A stretch of 64,000 nucleotides of DNA, taken from positions 3,194,001 through 3,258,000 of the forward strand of contig NZ_CP020694.1 in assembly GCF_003611275.1 (NCBI RefSeq). Reading direction: 5' to 3'. The notes under the pieces were generated by a model, which was not told the DNA's origin, did no database searches, and saw nothing but the letters and a program-made list of their open reading frames with translations. Shown in pieces: positions 8,902 through 16,443 of this stretch. The position numbers and the translations under genes are program-made. Origin of the DNA: Sulfitobacter sp. D7. GTDB lineage: Bacteria; Pseudomonadota; Alphaproteobacteria; Rhodobacterales; Rhodobacteraceae. Positions within the stretch are counted from its first letter, which is position 1, and each line of letters starts with the position of its first letter.

Positions 8902-8988
8902 TCCCTTCTCTCCCTGCCTGCCTTGCGGAAGGCGCTTGATCGCGCAGCGCTTTTGCGCTTTCACCGCAGCAAGAACGGCAGGGGGACG

Positions 8989-9939
8989 ATGATGCAACAG
9001 CCAGATCAGCGCGACCACGGCGGCGGTGTCGATGCGGCAGCGGCGCGTTTCGGCGGGCAGCGGGCGGAGTGGATCGACCTGTCGACCGGGATCAATCCGC
9101 AGCCCTACCCGATCCCCGCCCTGCCTGCTGAAGCGTGGAACGCGCTTCCCGATGCCGCAGCGCAAACCGCGCTTGTGGATGCCGCCCGTGCCTTTTGGAA
9201 GGTGCCAGCGGATGCTGCGCTGCTGGCCGTGCCGGGTGCATCCTCGGCCATTGCGCGCATCCCGGCGCTGGCACCGAAGGGCCGCGTGCGCATCCCCGGC
9301 CCGACCTACAATGAACATGCCGCAAGCTTTGCCGAGAACGGCTGGCAGGTGGTCGAAGAGGGTGACACTCACGCCGCCGTCCATGTGCACCCCAACAACC
9401 CCGACGGGCGGCTTTGGGATGCGGCAGAGGTCACCGCCCCCCTCAGCATCATCGACGAGAGCTTTTGCGACATCACGCCTGATGCCACCCTCATGGCGCA
9501 GGCCACGACACCCGGCACGCTGATCCTCAAAAGCTTTGGCAAGTTCTGGGGGCTGGCCGGGCTGCGGCTGGGCTTTGTCATCGGCGATCCGGCCTTGGTG
9601 GCACGGCTTGGCCAGATGCTCGGCCCTTGGCCGGTAAGCGGACCGGCATTGCATATTGGCGCGGCGGCCTTGCGGGATGGCGCTTGGGCCGAGGCCACGC
9701 GGGTCCGGCTGGCGACTGACGCCACCCGTCTCGACACATTGATGACCGAAGCGGGGGCGCAAACCGTCGGCGGCACTCCGCTTTTCCGGCTTTATGAGGT
9801 CGATGACGCGCAAGCTTGGCAGGAACGCCTCGCCCAGCATCACATCTGGACCCGCGTCTTCCCCTATAACCCACGCTGGCTGCGCCTCGGCCTGCCCCCC
9901 GCCGAGGGTTGGTCGCGGTTGGAGCGGGTGCTGGCATGA
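8989..9939 (+). CDS. cobC: Threonine-phosphate decarboxylase-like PLP enzyme (cobalamin biosynthesis)
   Basis: This is a 316-residue fold-type I aminotransferase-like protein. Its CobC/CobD(Salmonella) features are [12 protein letters not shown] near the N-terminus, [20 protein letters not shown] and the PLP-lysine region [17 protein letters not shown]. It supplies the (R)-1-amino-2-propanol phosphate arm for adenosylcobinamide phosphate, used by the next gene product. The ATG follows a GGGGGA ribosome-binding site; a second ATG directly follows. The stop overlaps the start of cobD by ATGA. No cobalamin-riboswitch elements were recognised in 8902-8988; only a small AGCGC/GCGCT hairpin is present there. 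Confidence 0.9.
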   Translation: MMQQPDQRDHGGGVDAAAARFGGQRAEWIDLSTGINPQPYPIPALPAEAWNALPDAAAQTALVDAARAFWKVPADAALLAVPGASSAIARIPALAPKGRVRIPGPTYNEHAASFAENGWQVVEEGDTHAAVHVHPNNPDGRLWDAAEVTAPLSIIDESFCDITPDATLMAQATTPGTLILKSFGKFWGLAGLRLGFVIGDPALVARLGQMLGPWPVSGPALHIGAAALRDGAWAEATRVRLATDATRLDTLMTEAGAQTVGGTPLFRLYEVDDAQAWQERLAQHHIWTRVFPYNPRWLRLGLPPAEGWSRLERVLA

Positions 9940-10844
9940 GCACGGCGGCGGTCCTTGCGCTGGCCATGCTGCTCGACGCGGCCCTTGGAGAACCGGAATG
10001 GCTCTGGCGGCGCTTGGCGCATCCGGCGGTGCTGATGGGGCGGCTGATCGGCTCTGGGGATCGTCGGTTGAACCACGGCCATTCGCGGCGTGCCAAGGGC
10101 GTGGCGCTGCTGCTGGCGCTGATGATCGGGATGGCGTGCCTTGGCTGGGTGCTGAGCCTTCTTGGCCCACCGGCCGAGATCATCATCGCCGCGATCCTGC
10201 TGGCGCAACGCTCCCTCGTTGAGCACCTGCGCGCGGTGGCGGACGGACTGCGCCAATCGCTGCCCACAGGCCGCCGCGCGGTGGCGATGATCGTCAGCCG
10301 CGACACTGGCGAGATGCCCCCAGACGCCGTGGCACGCTCGGCCATCGAAAGCGGCGCGGAAAACCTCAGCGATGGCATCATCGCGCCTGCCTTTTGGTTT
10401 CTGCTGGGCGGACTGCCGGGGCTGCTGGTCTATAAAATCGTCAACACCGCCGACAGTATGATCGGCTACCGCACCCCGCGCTATGCGGATTTCGGCTGGG
10501 CTGCGGCGCGGATGGATGACCTGCTGAACCTCGCCCCCGCACGGCTGACCGCGCTGCTCATCGCGCTCCCCGGCGGGGTTTTGCACCACTGGCGCAACAT
10601 TCGGGCAGATGCGGCGCTGCACCGTTCGCCCAACGCCGGTTGGCCGGAAGCCGCCATGGCGCGGGCCATAGGTGTGGCCCTCGCCGGTCCGCGCAGCTAT
10701 GATGGGAAGGTGCAGCAGTTTCCTTGGGTGCACGGCGCGGGGGCGCGCGTCATCGGACCTCAGGAGATCGATGCGGCCATCACCCGCCTCTGGCAGGCAT
10801 GGTTGGTGATGTGGGCAATCGCCCTAGTTCTGGCCTGTCTGTGA
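9936..10844 (+). CDS. cobD: Adenosylcobinamide-phosphate synthase
   Basis: This 302-residue polytopic inner-membrane protein (CbiB/CobD family) attaches aminopropanol phosphate to adenosylcobyric acid. Family marks are [23 protein letters not shown] near the N-terminus, [23 protein letters not shown] (about 130-150) and [30 protein letters not shown] start it at the ATG overlapping the cobC stop; the open frame extends 27 bp upstream without a better site. The two-gene unit implies that the rest of the cobalamin pathway is encoded elsewhere. Confidence 0.95.
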   Translation: MSTAAVLALAMLLDAALGEPEWLWRRLAHPAVLMGRLIGSGDRRLNHGHSRRAKGVALLLALMIGMACLGWVLSLLGPPAEIIIAAILLAQRSLVEHLRAVADGLRQSLPTGRRAVAMIVSRDTGEMPPDAVARSAIESGAENLSDGIIAPAFWFLLGGLPGLLVYKIVNTADSMIGYRTPRYADFGWAAARMDDLLNLAPARLTALLIALPGGVLHHWRNIRADAALHRSPNAGWPEAAMARAIGVALAGPRSYDGKVQQFPWVHGAGARVIGPQEIDAAITRLWQAWLVMWAIALVLACL

Positions 10845-10858
10845 CTATGAGGATATCC

Positions 10859-12037
10859 ATGCGCCCCACTTTTCTAGCCGCCACCCTTGCGGCCCTCACC
10901 CTTCCCGCCACCGCCTTTGCGCAAACGGCCTGTGGCGGTGATTTCTCCAGCTTCATCGCCGATGCCAAAGCCGAAGCCGTGGCGAATGGCGCCGACCCCG
11001 CCACTGCCGATCAGTTTTTTGCAGGTCTGCGCCAAGACCCCGCCGTGCTGCGCGCCGATCAGGCGCAGGGGGTGTTTCAAAAGCCCTTCATCGAATTTTC
11101 GCGCCACTTGATCTCGGAAAACCGGATCAACCGGGGCCGCGCCATGGCCGAGAAATACGACGCGGTCTTTGACCGGGTTGAAGCCGAGTATGGCGTCAGC
11201 CGTGGCGTGCTGCTGGCCTTCTGGGCGTTTGAGACGGATTACGGCGCGATCCAAGGCGACTTTAACACCGCCAACGCGCTGGCCACGCTAGCCCATGACT
11301 GCCGCCGTCCTGAATTGTTCCGCCCACAGCTTTTCGCGGCGTTGGAGCTTTTCGAGCGCGGAGAATTCGACCCTGCCACCACCACCGGCGCATGGGCGGG
11401 CGAAATCGGCATGGTACAAATGCTGCCCCGCGACATCATCGAAAACGGTGTGGATGGCGACGGCGACGGCGAAGTCTCGCTGAAAACCTCTGCCCCTGAT
11501 GCGCTGCTGTCGGGCGCCAAAATGCTACAAAGCCTCGGCTGGCGGGCGGGTGAGCCTTGGCTGGCCGAAGTCACCCTACCGCAAGACTTCGACTGGTCGC
11601 AAAGCGGGCTGGAGACCACCAAATCCGTTAGCGAATGGCAAGCGATGGGCGTGTCCCCCCGCAACGGGCCGCTGGCCGAGGGGCTGACCGCCTCGGTCCT
11701 GCTGCCACAAGGGCGCGGCGGGCCAGCCTTCATCGCCTACCCGAATTTTAGGGTCTATTTCGAATGGAACCAGAGCTTTACCTACGTCATGACCGCCGCC
11801 TATTTTGCCACACGGCTGGAAGGCGCACAGGTTTTCGATGCAGGCAATCCGCAACCGGGGCTTAGCGGCGACGCGATGAAGACACTTCAGCGCAAATTGC
11901 AATCCATGGGCTATGACGTGGGCGATGTGGATGGCATCCTCGGCTCTGGCACCCGCGCCGCCGTGCGCGCCGAACAGAAACGACTAGGCATGCCCGTCGA
12001 TGGCTGGCCCACGCCTGATCTGCTGAACCAACTGTAA
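10859..12037 (+). CDS. Lytic murein transglycosylase (MltB-like) with peptidoglycan-binding domain
   Basis: The 392-residue protein has an N-terminal signal peptide (MRPTFLAATLAALTLPATAFA, cleavage after AFA), so it is periplasmic. The SLT_2/MltB catalytic domain spans about 30-320; the catalytic Glu lies in LLAFWAFETDYGAIQGDF and the substrate region in GEIGMVQMLPRDI. A C-terminal PG_binding_1 domain (about 330-392) contains LQRKLQSMGYDVGDVDGILGSGTRAAVR. It cleaves peptidoglycan to 1,6-anhydro-muropeptides during wall turnover. The start was chosen because AGGA lies 8 nt upstream and the signal peptide fits. Confidence 0.93.
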   Translation: MRPTFLAATLAALTLPATAFAQTACGGDFSSFIADAKAEAVANGADPATADQFFAGLRQDPAVLRADQAQGVFQKPFIEFSRHLISENRINRGRAMAEKYDAVFDRVEAEYGVSRGVLLAFWAFETDYGAIQGDFNTANALATLAHDCRRPELFRPQLFAALELFERGEFDPATTTGAWAGEIGMVQMLPRDIIENGVDGDGDGEVSLKTSAPDALLSGAKMLQSLGWRAGEPWLAEVTLPQDFDWSQSGLETTKSVSEWQAMGVSPRNGPLAEGLTASVLLPQGRGGPAFIAYPNFRVYFEWNQSFTYVMTAAYFATRLEGAQVFDAGNPQPGLSGDAMKTLQRKLQSMGYDVGDVDGILGSGTRAAVRAEQKRLGMPVDGWPTPDLLNQL

Positions 12038-12050
12038 GGAGAAGACCCCG

Positions 12051-12467
12051 ATGGCCCTCAAGAAAACCGCCGCCCAAATGGTCTCTGAGGCCCGTGCCCG
12101 GATCGAAGAGATCGACAGCATTGAGGCCATCGCCATGCTGGACGACGAAAACGTGCAATTCGTCGACCTGCGCGATCCCCGCGAACGCGAGCGTACCGGG
12201 TTTATCCCCGGTGCGTTCCACTGCCCACGCGGGATGTTGGAGTTTTGGGTCGACCCCGACAGCCCCTACTTCAAAGAGGTCTTTGCCCAAGACAAGAAAT
12301 TCGTCTTTCACTGCGCCTCGGGCTGGCGCTCGGCCATCTCGGTCGCGACACTGCAAGACATGGGCTTTGACGCGGCGCACCTAAAGGACGGTTTTGGCGG
12401 TTGGGAAAAAGCAGGCGGCCCAAAAGAGGGCGGCCCAGAAGCAGGCGGAAAGGCTGAGAAGGCCTGA
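12051..12467 (+). CDS. Rhodanese-like single-domain sulfurtransferase
   Basis: This is a 138-residue cytosolic protein with one rhodanese domain (about 25-120): VQFVDLRDPRERERTGFIPGA, and the active-site loop FHCASGWRS with Cys near residue 88, then DGFGGWEKAGG. The C-terminal tail of about 20 residues is a low-complexity Gly/Lys/Glu stretch. An AAGGAGAAG site precedes the ATG, and it follows the transglycosylase gene by 13 bp. The sulfur donor and acceptor are unknown. A second, different rhodanese domain is present in MnmH 0.5 kb downstream. Confidence 0.9.
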   Translation: MALKKTAAQMVSEARARIEEIDSIEAIAMLDDENVQFVDLRDPRERERTGFIPGAFHCPRGMLEFWVDPDSPYFKEVFAQDKKFVFHCASGWRSAISVATLQDMGFDAAHLKDGFGGWEKAGGPKEGGPEAGGKAEKA

Positions 12468-12538
12468 CCCGCAGGCTTTGATCTGGCCTCTCTCACGCAA
12501 AGCTGCCACAAGTTTTGCAACGTCAAAGGAGAGACAGA

Positions 12539-12889
12539 ATGACCGAGATCAAACGCCATCACACCAACACCCGCATGAGCCAAATTGTCGAGCATGGCGA
12601 AGTGATCTACCTTGCCGGTCAGGTCGGCACGGCAGGTGCGGATGTGGCCCAGCAAACCCAAGATTGCCTTGATAAGGTCGACGCCCTGCTGGCCGAGGTC
12701 GGCAGCGACAAGACCCGCATCCTGCAATCGACCATCTGGCTGGCCGACATGGCCGATTTCGCGGCGATGAACGCCGTTTGGGATGCTTGGGTGCCCGAAG
12801 GCAACGCCCCCGCCCGCGCCTGTGGCGAATCCAAACTCGCCACGCCAGAATATCTGGTCGAAGTGCTGGTGATCGCGGCCAAAGCCTGA
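12539..12889 (+). CDS. RidA/YjgF family reactive-intermediate deaminase
   Basis: The 116-residue protein matches the YjgF-YER057c-UK114 family in length. It contains VIYLAGQVGTAGADVAQQT, the subunit-interface segment QSTIWLADMADFAAMN and a C-terminal ARACGESKLATPEYLVEVLVIA, with the family's conserved Arg replaced or shifted in the PARACGESKL block. Members hydrolyse enamine/imine products of PLP enzymes. Some RidA paralogues have other roles, so substrate specificity is left open. The ATG lies after AAAGGAGAGACAGA. Confidence 0.88.
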   Translation: MTEIKRHHTNTRMSQIVEHGEVIYLAGQVGTAGADVAQQTQDCLDKVDALLAEVGSDKTRILQSTIWLADMADFAAMNAVWDAWVPEGNAPARACGESKLATPEYLVEVLVIAAKA

Positions 12890-12942
12890 GCCATCGCCCC
12901 GCGCCCTGCCATAGGGCGTGGGGTCTTTGCCGGACACCTCAG

Positions 12943-13998
12943 ATGACCCCCTGCACCCTCACCGCCCTGTCGGACCTCGCCACGCTCGACGTTGATACCA
13001 TCATCGACGTGCGCGCCCCAATGGAGTTTGCCGAGGATCATCTGCCCGGCGCGATCAATCTGCCCGTGCTGTCGGATGCCCAGCGGGCCGAGGTCGGCAC
13101 CATCTACAAACAAGTCAGCCCTTTTGACGCCCGCAAGATCGGTGGGGCGCTGGTGGCGCAGAACACGGGCCACCATTTGCAAACGGCACTGGCAGACAAA
13201 GGCGGCAGTTGGCAGCCGCTGGTCTATTGCTGGCGCGGCGGGCAGCGGTCGGGCGCATTTTCTACGATCCTTGATCAGGTCGGCTGGCGCGTGCAACTGC
13301 TGCGCGGTGGCTATCGCAGCTATCGGCGGTTGGTGGTCGCGGCGCTCTACGACACGCCCATGCCGCACCGGCTGATGTTGATCGAAGGCGGCACCGGCAC
13401 GGCCAAGACGCGGCTACTGCACCATCTGGCAAAGGCAGGCGCGCAGGTGCTTGACCTCGAAGGGCTGGCACAACATCGCGGGTCGCTGTTTGGCGCGGTG
13501 GACGGCGGCCAACCGCATCAGAAAATGTTTGAATCCCGTCTGGCCCAAGCCCTCACGCCGCTCGACCCGGCGCAGGTAACCTGGGTCGAAGCGGAAAGCA
13601 GCAAGATCGGTAACATCACCCTGCCCCCCGCCCTCTGGGCCGCGATGCGCGCAGCTCCGCGGGTTGAGATCGCCGCCCCGCTCGCCGCGCGGGCGGATTT
13701 TCTCTGTCGGGCCTATGACGACCTGACGACGGACCCTGCTTTGCTGGATGACCGCATCGACAGGCTGCGCCCCTATCACAGCGCAGAGACCATCGCGGCA
13801 TGGCAAACCCAAGCCCGCGCGGGCGATTGGGCCATGCTTGCCGAAGGGCTGATCGGCCAACACTACGACCCGCGCTATGCCAAAGCCGCCAGCCGCAATC
13901 CCGCGCCGATAGAGCGGCTGACGCTCGACAGACTCGACGATACCTCCTTGGCCGAGACCGCCGCCGCGCTGAACACCCGGTTTACGTCAGGCGCATAG
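12943..13998 (+). CDS. mnmH: tRNA 2-selenouridine synthase
   Basis: The 351-residue enzyme replaces sulfur by selenium at C2 of wobble mnm5s2U34 in tRNA, through a geranylated intermediate, using selenophosphate. The N-terminal rhodanese domain has the active-site VYCWRGGQRSG (Cys96). A C-terminal P-loop domain begins with LIEGGTGTAKTRLL (about 148-158). The ATG was chosen because homology starts immediately and no coding-like extension is needed upstream. It converges on the selD fusion with a 17-bp overlap of the 3' ends, so selenophosphate supply and use are encoded side by side. Confidence 0.95.
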   Translation: MTPCTLTALSDLATLDVDTIIDVRAPMEFAEDHLPGAINLPVLSDAQRAEVGTIYKQVSPFDARKIGGALVAQNTGHHLQTALADKGGSWQPLVYCWRGGQRSGAFSTILDQVGWRVQLLRGGYRSYRRLVVAALYDTPMPHRLMLIEGGTGTAKTRLLHHLAKAGAQVLDLEGLAQHRGSLFGAVDGGQPHQKMFESRLAQALTPLDPAQVTWVEAESSKIGNITLPPALWAAMRAAPRVEIAAPLAARADFLCRAYDDLTTDPALLDDRIDRLRPYHSAETIAAWQTQARAGDWAMLAEGLIGQHYDPRYAKAASRNPAPIERLTLDRLDDTSLAETAAALNTRFTSGA

Positions 13999-16153
13999 AG
14001 GGGGCACCGGCCTCCAGCCGTCCGATGATATGGCCCGTCAGACCCGCAGCCTCTAGCCGTGCCTGCGCCGCTTCCGCCGCTGCCTTTGGCAAGGCCGCCA
14101 GCAGCCCCCCGGCAGTCTGGGGGTCGTGGAAAAGCGGGTTCACCGGGCCTGCGGCCTCTATCGGAGCATCGGCCTGATTGACCGACAACAGCGATGATGC
14201 CACCCCCTGATCCGACAGCGCCTGCGCGCCGGGATAGAGCGGCACCGCCGCGCCCCAAAGTTCTGCCGCCAGCCCCGAGGCGCGGCAAATCGCCTGCACA
14301 TGGCCCGCCAAGCCAAAGCCCGTCACATCCGTCATCGCATGGGCACCACCCAAAATCGACGCCTCCCGCGCCTGCGGTGTCGCCATGAGCCCGAGCGCTT
14401 TGGCCACCACCCGCCCCGGCGCACTGCCTGCCATATGCCCGGCAAGGATCACGCCAGACCCGATGGGCCGGGTCAGCATCAACACATCCCCCGGCTGCGC
14501 GCCGCCGACACCGATGGGCATGTCCTCCCGCGTGCCGGTGACCGTAAACCCGATGGTCAGTTCCGCGCCCATGGTCGTGTGGCCGCCGACAATCTGCGCC
14601 CCTGCCGCCGCCATTACATCTTGCGCGGCCGCCGCGATCTCTCGCAACGTGCGGGCCTGCAATGCGGGCGACATGCGCGGCATGATGATCGAACTCAGCG
14701 CCACCTGCGGCTTGGCCCCCATGGCCCAGACATCGCCCAAGGCGTGGACCGCTGCGATCCGCGTCATCAACGCCGGGTCTTCGATGAAGCCGCGCAGGTG
14801 ATCCGTGCTCATCACCTGAAAACCACCGCCCGGTTGGCGCAGCACCGCCGCATCATCCCCCGCCCCGGTAACGACATCGCCGGAGATTGGCCCCTGCACC
14901 TTTGCCAAAAGATCGCCCAGCACCGCGCCGCCCACCTTGGCGCCGCAACCGCCACAAAGCGGCTTGCCCGCCAGCGCCTCCTCCACGCCCGAGGCCGTCG
15001 GAACCGACAGCGCATTGCCCTTCATTTCGGGCAGGTCATCAAGCTGATCCATGAACTTGCGATCAATGCGGTCCTTCCACTGCCAAAGCAGCGCCCCGCC
15101 AAGGGCCAGCCCGTTCCGCTCGGCCACGGCGGATTTCCCCCCGAGCGAGACCAGCTTGAGGTAATGTTTCTGCGGCCTGAACACCCGCCGAGCCCCGCCG
15201 CCTAGCGCCGCGCGCAGGTTGTCATGCAGCACCGGCGCTGCCCGCACGGCAAAAACCCCGGCCTTTGGGCGCGGCGTGGCCTCCATATGCGCGCAATCGC
15301 CCACGGCAAAGAGTGCCGCATCATCCACAACCCCCAGATCCGCGCCGACACGGATAAACCCGGCGTGCAGCGGCAAATCGGTTTGCCCGAGCCATCCATG
15401 CGGCACCGCCCCCGCAGCGCCCACACAAAGCGCAGCCGAAATCGGCGGGCCACCCGCCAGGATCACCTGCCGATCGGTGATGCGCGTGACCTTGGCATCA
15501 AGCGCAAGGGCCACCCCCAAATTCGCCATCTGCCGCCGCAGCATCGCCGCGGTCCGGGGCGCCATGCCAGAGAGGTCTGGCCCATGTTCCACCACCGTCA
15601 CGGCAGGCTGCACACCCGCCTGACGCAGAGCAAAGGCCATCGCCATGGCAAGCTCACAGCCCGCCACACCGCCACCGATCACCGCCACTTCGGGCGGTTG
15701 TTCTCCTGCCTTGACCGCCGCCAGAAAATCACGCCAGCGCGCGGCATAGACATCAAGCGGCTTGGCCCCGACCGCGTATTGCGCAAACCCCGGCAGGTCC
15801 ATCTTGGCCGTGATCCCTATGTCGATCGAGGCCACGTCATAGGCCACGGCCCCGTGCCCTTCGACCGTGAACGCGCGGGCCGCGCGGTCAATCCCCGTCG
15901 CCGCCCCAAGGATCAGCCGCGCCCCGGCGTGGCGGCACAGGCGCATCAGGTCGATCTCCAATTCATCCCGCCCGTAGTGCCCGGCGATATGACCGGGCAG
16001 CATGCCGGTATAGGGCGCGGTGGGGCCGGGGTTGATGACCGTCAGCCGCGCGCCGGGCAGCGGGTCCATCCCCCATTTGCGCAGCACCAGCGCATGGGCG
16101 TGCCCGCCGCCAACCAGCACCAGATCTCGCGTCAGGGGCAGATCGCTTTGCAC
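13982..16153 (-). CDS. selD: Selenophosphate synthetase fused to an N-terminal FAD/NAD(P)-dependent oxidoreductase
   Basis: The 723-residue protein has two modules. Residues about 8-380 form a two-dinucleotide-binding (NDH-2-like) oxidoreductase: LVLVGGGHAHALVLRKWG, a second GGGVAGCE near 160-167, and an FAD-binding FAVGDCAHM near 285. Residues about 395-723 form SelD, with catalytic Cys403 and Lys406 in LCGGCGAKVGG, DDAAVL, and GGHTTMGAE near 510. SelD makes selenophosphate from selenide and ATP. The fused flavoprotein may reduce selenium to the selenide substrate; this is inference. MnmH next door is the likely consumer. No Sec-insertion genes (selA, selB, selC) were seen in the window. Confidence 0.93.
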   Translation of the reverse strand: MQSDLPLTRDLVLVGGGHAHALVLRKWGMDPLPGARLTVINPGPTAPYTGMLPGHIAGHYGRDELEIDLMRLCRHAGARLILGAATGIDRAARAFTVEGHGAVAYDVASIDIGITAKMDLPGFAQYAVGAKPLDVYAARWRDFLAAVKAGEQPPEVAVIGGGVAGCELAMAMAFALRQAGVQPAVTVVEHGPDLSGMAPRTAAMLRRQMANLGVALALDAKVTRITDRQVILAGGPPISAALCVGAAGAVPHGWLGQTDLPLHAGFIRVGADLGVVDDAALFAVGDCAHMEATPRPKAGVFAVRAAPVLHDNLRAALGGGARRVFRPQKHYLKLVSLGGKSAVAERNGLALGGALLWQWKDRIDRKFMDQLDDLPEMKGNALSVPTASGVEEALAGKPLCGGCGAKVGGAVLGDLLAKVQGPISGDVVTGAGDDAAVLRQPGGGFQVMSTDHLRGFIEDPALMTRIAAVHALGDVWAMGAKPQVALSSIIMPRMSPALQARTLREIAAAAQDVMAAAGAQIVGGHTTMGAELTIGFTVTGTREDMPIGVGGAQPGDVLMLTRPIGSGVILAGHMAGSAPGRVVAKALGLMATPQAREASILGGAHAMTDVTGFGLAGHVQAICRASGLAAELWGAAVPLYPGAQALSDQGVASSLLSVNQADAPIEAAGPVNPLFHDPQTAGGLLAALPKAAAEAAQARLEAAGLTGHIIGRLEAGAPSMRLT

Positions 16154-16443
16154 CAGATTGCCTCACTCTCTCTTTCAGCTTTGGTTATAGCTAACCGAAG
16201 CCGCCCGGCCGCGCCATTGGCCTGACCGAGATGTGAGCGGATCGGACCAGCGCTAAAATGGCACTTCCCCGCCCATTCGGGCCTCCAAACCCGCCAAACA
16301 GGTAAAAAGGGTGACAATTCGCCCAAAAACCCCCATGTACATTCCATCCCCGACCCTCTACCGACGGTCGGATTCCTTTGCCGTGGCTGGTAGCACCCCA
16401 CGTGCCCGCCCCCCGCACAAACGTTCAAGACAGGACAGCCTTC
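16154..16443. promoter_or_regulatory. Intergenic region between selD and the helicase; alternative hairpins
   Basis: This 290-bp gap should carry promoters for both divergent genes. At 16350-16371, GGTCGG (16366-16371) can pair either with CCGACC at 16350-16355 or with the adjacent CCGAC at 16361-16365. That gives two mutually exclusive hairpins about 75 bp before the helicase start. No other gene is supported here; an in-frame ATG at 16378 would only lengthen the helicase by 22 non-homologous-looking residues. Confidence 0.35.

Noticed and set aside
8902..8988. Possible cobalamin riboswitch before cobC
   Set aside because: The gap is only 87 bp and shows no B12 box or multi-stem layout, only a small AGCGC/GCGCT hairpin.
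8596..10170. 524-codon minus-strand open frame
   Set aside because: It lies antisense to the glutathione transferase, cobC and cobD genes; its translation is Arg/Pro/Gly-rich without any motif.
12051..13998. Rhodanese, RidA and MnmH as one functional sulfur/selenium operon
   Set aside because: Gaps of about 70 bp and 53 bp with separate strong ribosome-binding sites, and no evidence that the single-domain rhodanese or RidA takes part in selenouridine formation.
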